Assembly (NCBI RefSeq): GCF_010894435.1
Contig: NZ_JAAIXZ010000004.1
Location: forward strand, 46,200-110,199
Length of the DNA: 64,000 nt
Source of the DNA: Pyxidicoccus trucidator
GTDB taxonomy: Bacteria; Myxococcota; Myxococcia; Myxococcales; Myxococcaceae
Direction: 5' to 3'
The notes beneath the pieces were generated by a model. That model was not told where the DNA came from, ran no database searches, and worked only from the letters and a program-made list of their open reading frames with translations. The number at the start of each line of letters is the position of its first letter. The stretch's first letter is position 1. The position numbers and the translations under genes are program-made. Positions 62,800-64,000 of the stretch are shown piece after piece.

Positions 62800-62839
62800 T
62801 TACAACCAACCTGGTGTCTCAACAATCCGGTGCGGTACA

Positions 62840-63172
62840 GCCCACCGCCTGCGCCTCCTCGAGGAGGGTGGCCAGGCCCTCCCGCACCGCCCCGTGCAGC
62901 ACCGTCTCTTCCGGTCGCCGGCGCGCGTACCCCCGACCGCACGGCCCCGCCTCTTGCACCCCCACCCCCACCACCGCCCCTCCCCCCGACGCCTACCCGG
63001 AAGGACGCTAACGAGCGAGGCCGACAGAGAGGGCCTCAAGGGCGAGCCGGGCCTGGAACGCATAGGACGGACAGGGGCACTGTTGCCTTCGAGGGAGGGG
63101 CATGGACCGGCAGCGGAGGGGGCTGACGGGGCCTCCAGTGTCGTGCGCTGGCGCACAGCTCGGCGGCACTCG
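62840..63172. other. Gene-free stretch between IS remnants
   Basis: About 330 bases without a gene. It includes a C-rich low-complexity tract (about 62,950-62,995, CCCCACCCCCACCACCGCCC) and is probably decayed transposon or flanking DNA. Open frames here are low complexity and not credible. Confidence 0.4.
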
Positions 63173-63780
63173 TCAGCGGCCCTCCTCGGCCCCGGTGCAC
63201 CCGCCCGCCACTTTCACACTCTTGCGCCCATGCCGCAGGCGCACTCCGCCTCCGTCCACCGACTTCAAAGCTTGCACCTTCACCTGCCCGAGCGCCTCGA
63301 CGTAGCGACGCCGCGGCGCTTCTTCGGCCCGCGACACGTGACGCGCAACCCATGCCGCCAACCGGTCCAACTGCCGCACCAGAAGATTCAGGGCGTACTG
63401 CTTCTCTTCGGCATCGCTCCAGTCGATGTCCAGCGCCGTCTTCACGCTGGTGCCCAGCAGCAGCGGCGCCTGACGGCACCCTCCTCCATGTCCGTGCCCA
63501 TCAGGCGGGCGGCGCCCTCCGCAAGCTTCTTCCCCGCCCGCCCGGCGCCCTCTAAAGGGCGGCTGTCCACCGCCAGGCACAGGGTGGCCGGCAGCTTCTT
63601 CCAGTCGAAGGCCTTCGTCCTCTTGGCCACCTCCACCGTGCGTTCCAGCAGGCGCCGGTCCATGTCCTGGCGGATGAGGCGCCCGCGGAACTGCTGCAAG
63701 CCGCCCTGGGGCGTGCCCAGCACCACCCGCCAGCACCGGTCTGTCGCCGACAACCGGACGGCCTCCGCATCAGCGGGCGG
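63173..63780 (-). pseudogene. IS1182-like transposase fragment
   Basis: Minus-strand fragment: FRGRLIRQDMDRRLLERTVE, AFDWKKLPATLCLAVDSRPL and GKKLAEGAARLMG are typical of the N-terminal half of IS1182 transposases. The frame shifts near 63,470 into VKTALDIDWSDAEEKQYALN and LVRQLDRLAAWVARHV, and the catalytic remainder is missing or unrecognisable. Dead remnant. Confidence 0.7.
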
Positions 63781-63854
63781 GGTTGCGCAGGCCCCCGCCA
63801 GCGATTGGCTGGAGCAGGGCTGCGCCGGCCCGCGCTGGGGCGCTTGACCTCCTC

Positions 63855-64000
63855 TCACGGGACTGGGAGAGGACTCCGCGCGTTGAGCCAGGCGACCATG
63901 TCCGCGATCACCTTGGCCCGCTCCGGCTCGTGGACCAGGTCGTGGTACAGGCCCTCGTAGCGGTTGAGGGTCTTGTCGGTGGTGGCGGCATTGGCGACCA
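63855..64000 (-). CDS. Monoacylglycerol-lipase-like hydrolase, C-terminal end (partial)
   Basis: The last ~48 codons of a minus-strand gene running out of the window, too short to be a listed open frame. NRYEGLYHDLVHEPERAKV and DMVAWLNAR are typical of the C-terminal end of serine aminopeptidase S33/monoacylglycerol lipase proteins; the His of YHDL is the family's catalytic His. The first resident gene after the mobile-element zone, with high-GC codon use. Confidence 0.75.
   Translation of the reverse strand, partial: VANAATTDKTLNRYEGLYHDLVHEPERAKVIADMVAWLNARSPLPVP

Larger units (their letters stand above)
61503..62839 (+). mobile_element. Degenerate IS3-family insertion sequence
   Basis: About 1.34 kb, ends placed by imperfect inverted repeats: left GGATTCCTGAGACCCC-type (61,519 on) and right GGTGTCTCAACAATCC (62,813-62,828), each continuing outward to TGT/ACA. 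Length and two-frame coding (orfA, orfB) suit IS3. The transposase is broken in at least two places. Boundaries are approximate within about 15 bases. Confidence 0.65.

Noticed and set aside
62950..62995. C-rich tract as repeat or CRISPR-like structure
   Set aside because: Simple low-complexity DNA without regular unit spacing.
1..64000. tRNA, rRNA or CRISPR arrays
   Set aside because: None of the conserved sequences or regular repeat-spacer patterns were seen on reading.

Overview
The window looks like chromosomal DNA of a Myxococcaceae-type myxobacterium (Myxococcus, Pyxidicoccus or Corallococcus relative). The evidence is very high GC with strong third-position GC bias, many lipoproteins with clear lipoboxes, a TonB-dependent receptor carrying its own TonB C-terminal domain, an ADOP permease, and a SitA6/SitI6-type lipoprotein toxin with immunity proteins, a family set known essentially from myxobacteria. 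No rRNA, tRNA or CRISPR array was seen.

Region 1 (1-15,000) is ordinary accessory chromosome. It holds secreted lipoproteins (including a probable Cys/His peptidoglycan hydrolase), a divergent metallo-beta-lactamase-fold hydrolase/LysR pair around a perfect inverted repeat, an HSDL2-like short-chain dehydrogenase, a TonB-dependent receptor plus lipoprotein operon, MltA, a 40-residue OsmC C-terminal relic, and an isopenicillin-N-synthase-like 2OG-Fe(II) oxygenase. Region 2 (15,464-20,131) is a tight same-strand run of secreted or membrane-anchored proteins of unknown function, ending in a DUF2845 protein.

Region 3 (20,147-32,029) is a conflict island, all on the minus strand. In transcription order it reads DUF6119 (TIGR04141) protein, hsdR, hsdM, hsdS, Mrr-like endonuclease, SitA6-like lipoprotein toxin, and two paralogous double-CXXC immunity proteins. 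Most junctions overlap or are only a few bases long, so anti-DNA defence and kin-discrimination genes may share one transcript.

Region 4 (32,270-51,607) returns to typical myxobacterial genes: an FAD monooxygenase, two zinc metalloprotease lipoproteins, an ADOP permease with PadR regulator and a candidate operator, a beta-lactamase-fold serine hydrolase with a TPR tail, a beta-propeller lipoprotein, a large Ig/PKD-type lipoprotein, an annexin-repeat protein with a lysozyme-like C-terminus, a DUF1993 protein, an EEP phosphohydrolase and a lipase-like alpha/beta hydrolase.

Region 5 (51,629-63,854) is a second, more decayed island. It starts at a sharp composition change next to what looks like the cut-off tail of a resident gene. 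It contains a Tdi1/GAD-like immunity gene behind a truncated gene, a degenerate IS4 element with nearly intact 19-bp inverted repeats, then a 2093-residue STAND NTPase with an N-terminal PD-(D/E)xK-like nuclease domain (Avs-like) overlapping a 226-residue unknown partner, then a degenerate IS3 element and a degenerate IS1182-like transposase. The STAND gene and its partner are the best candidate for an undescribed defence system. The window ends inside the 3' end of a monoacylglycerol-lipase-like gene.
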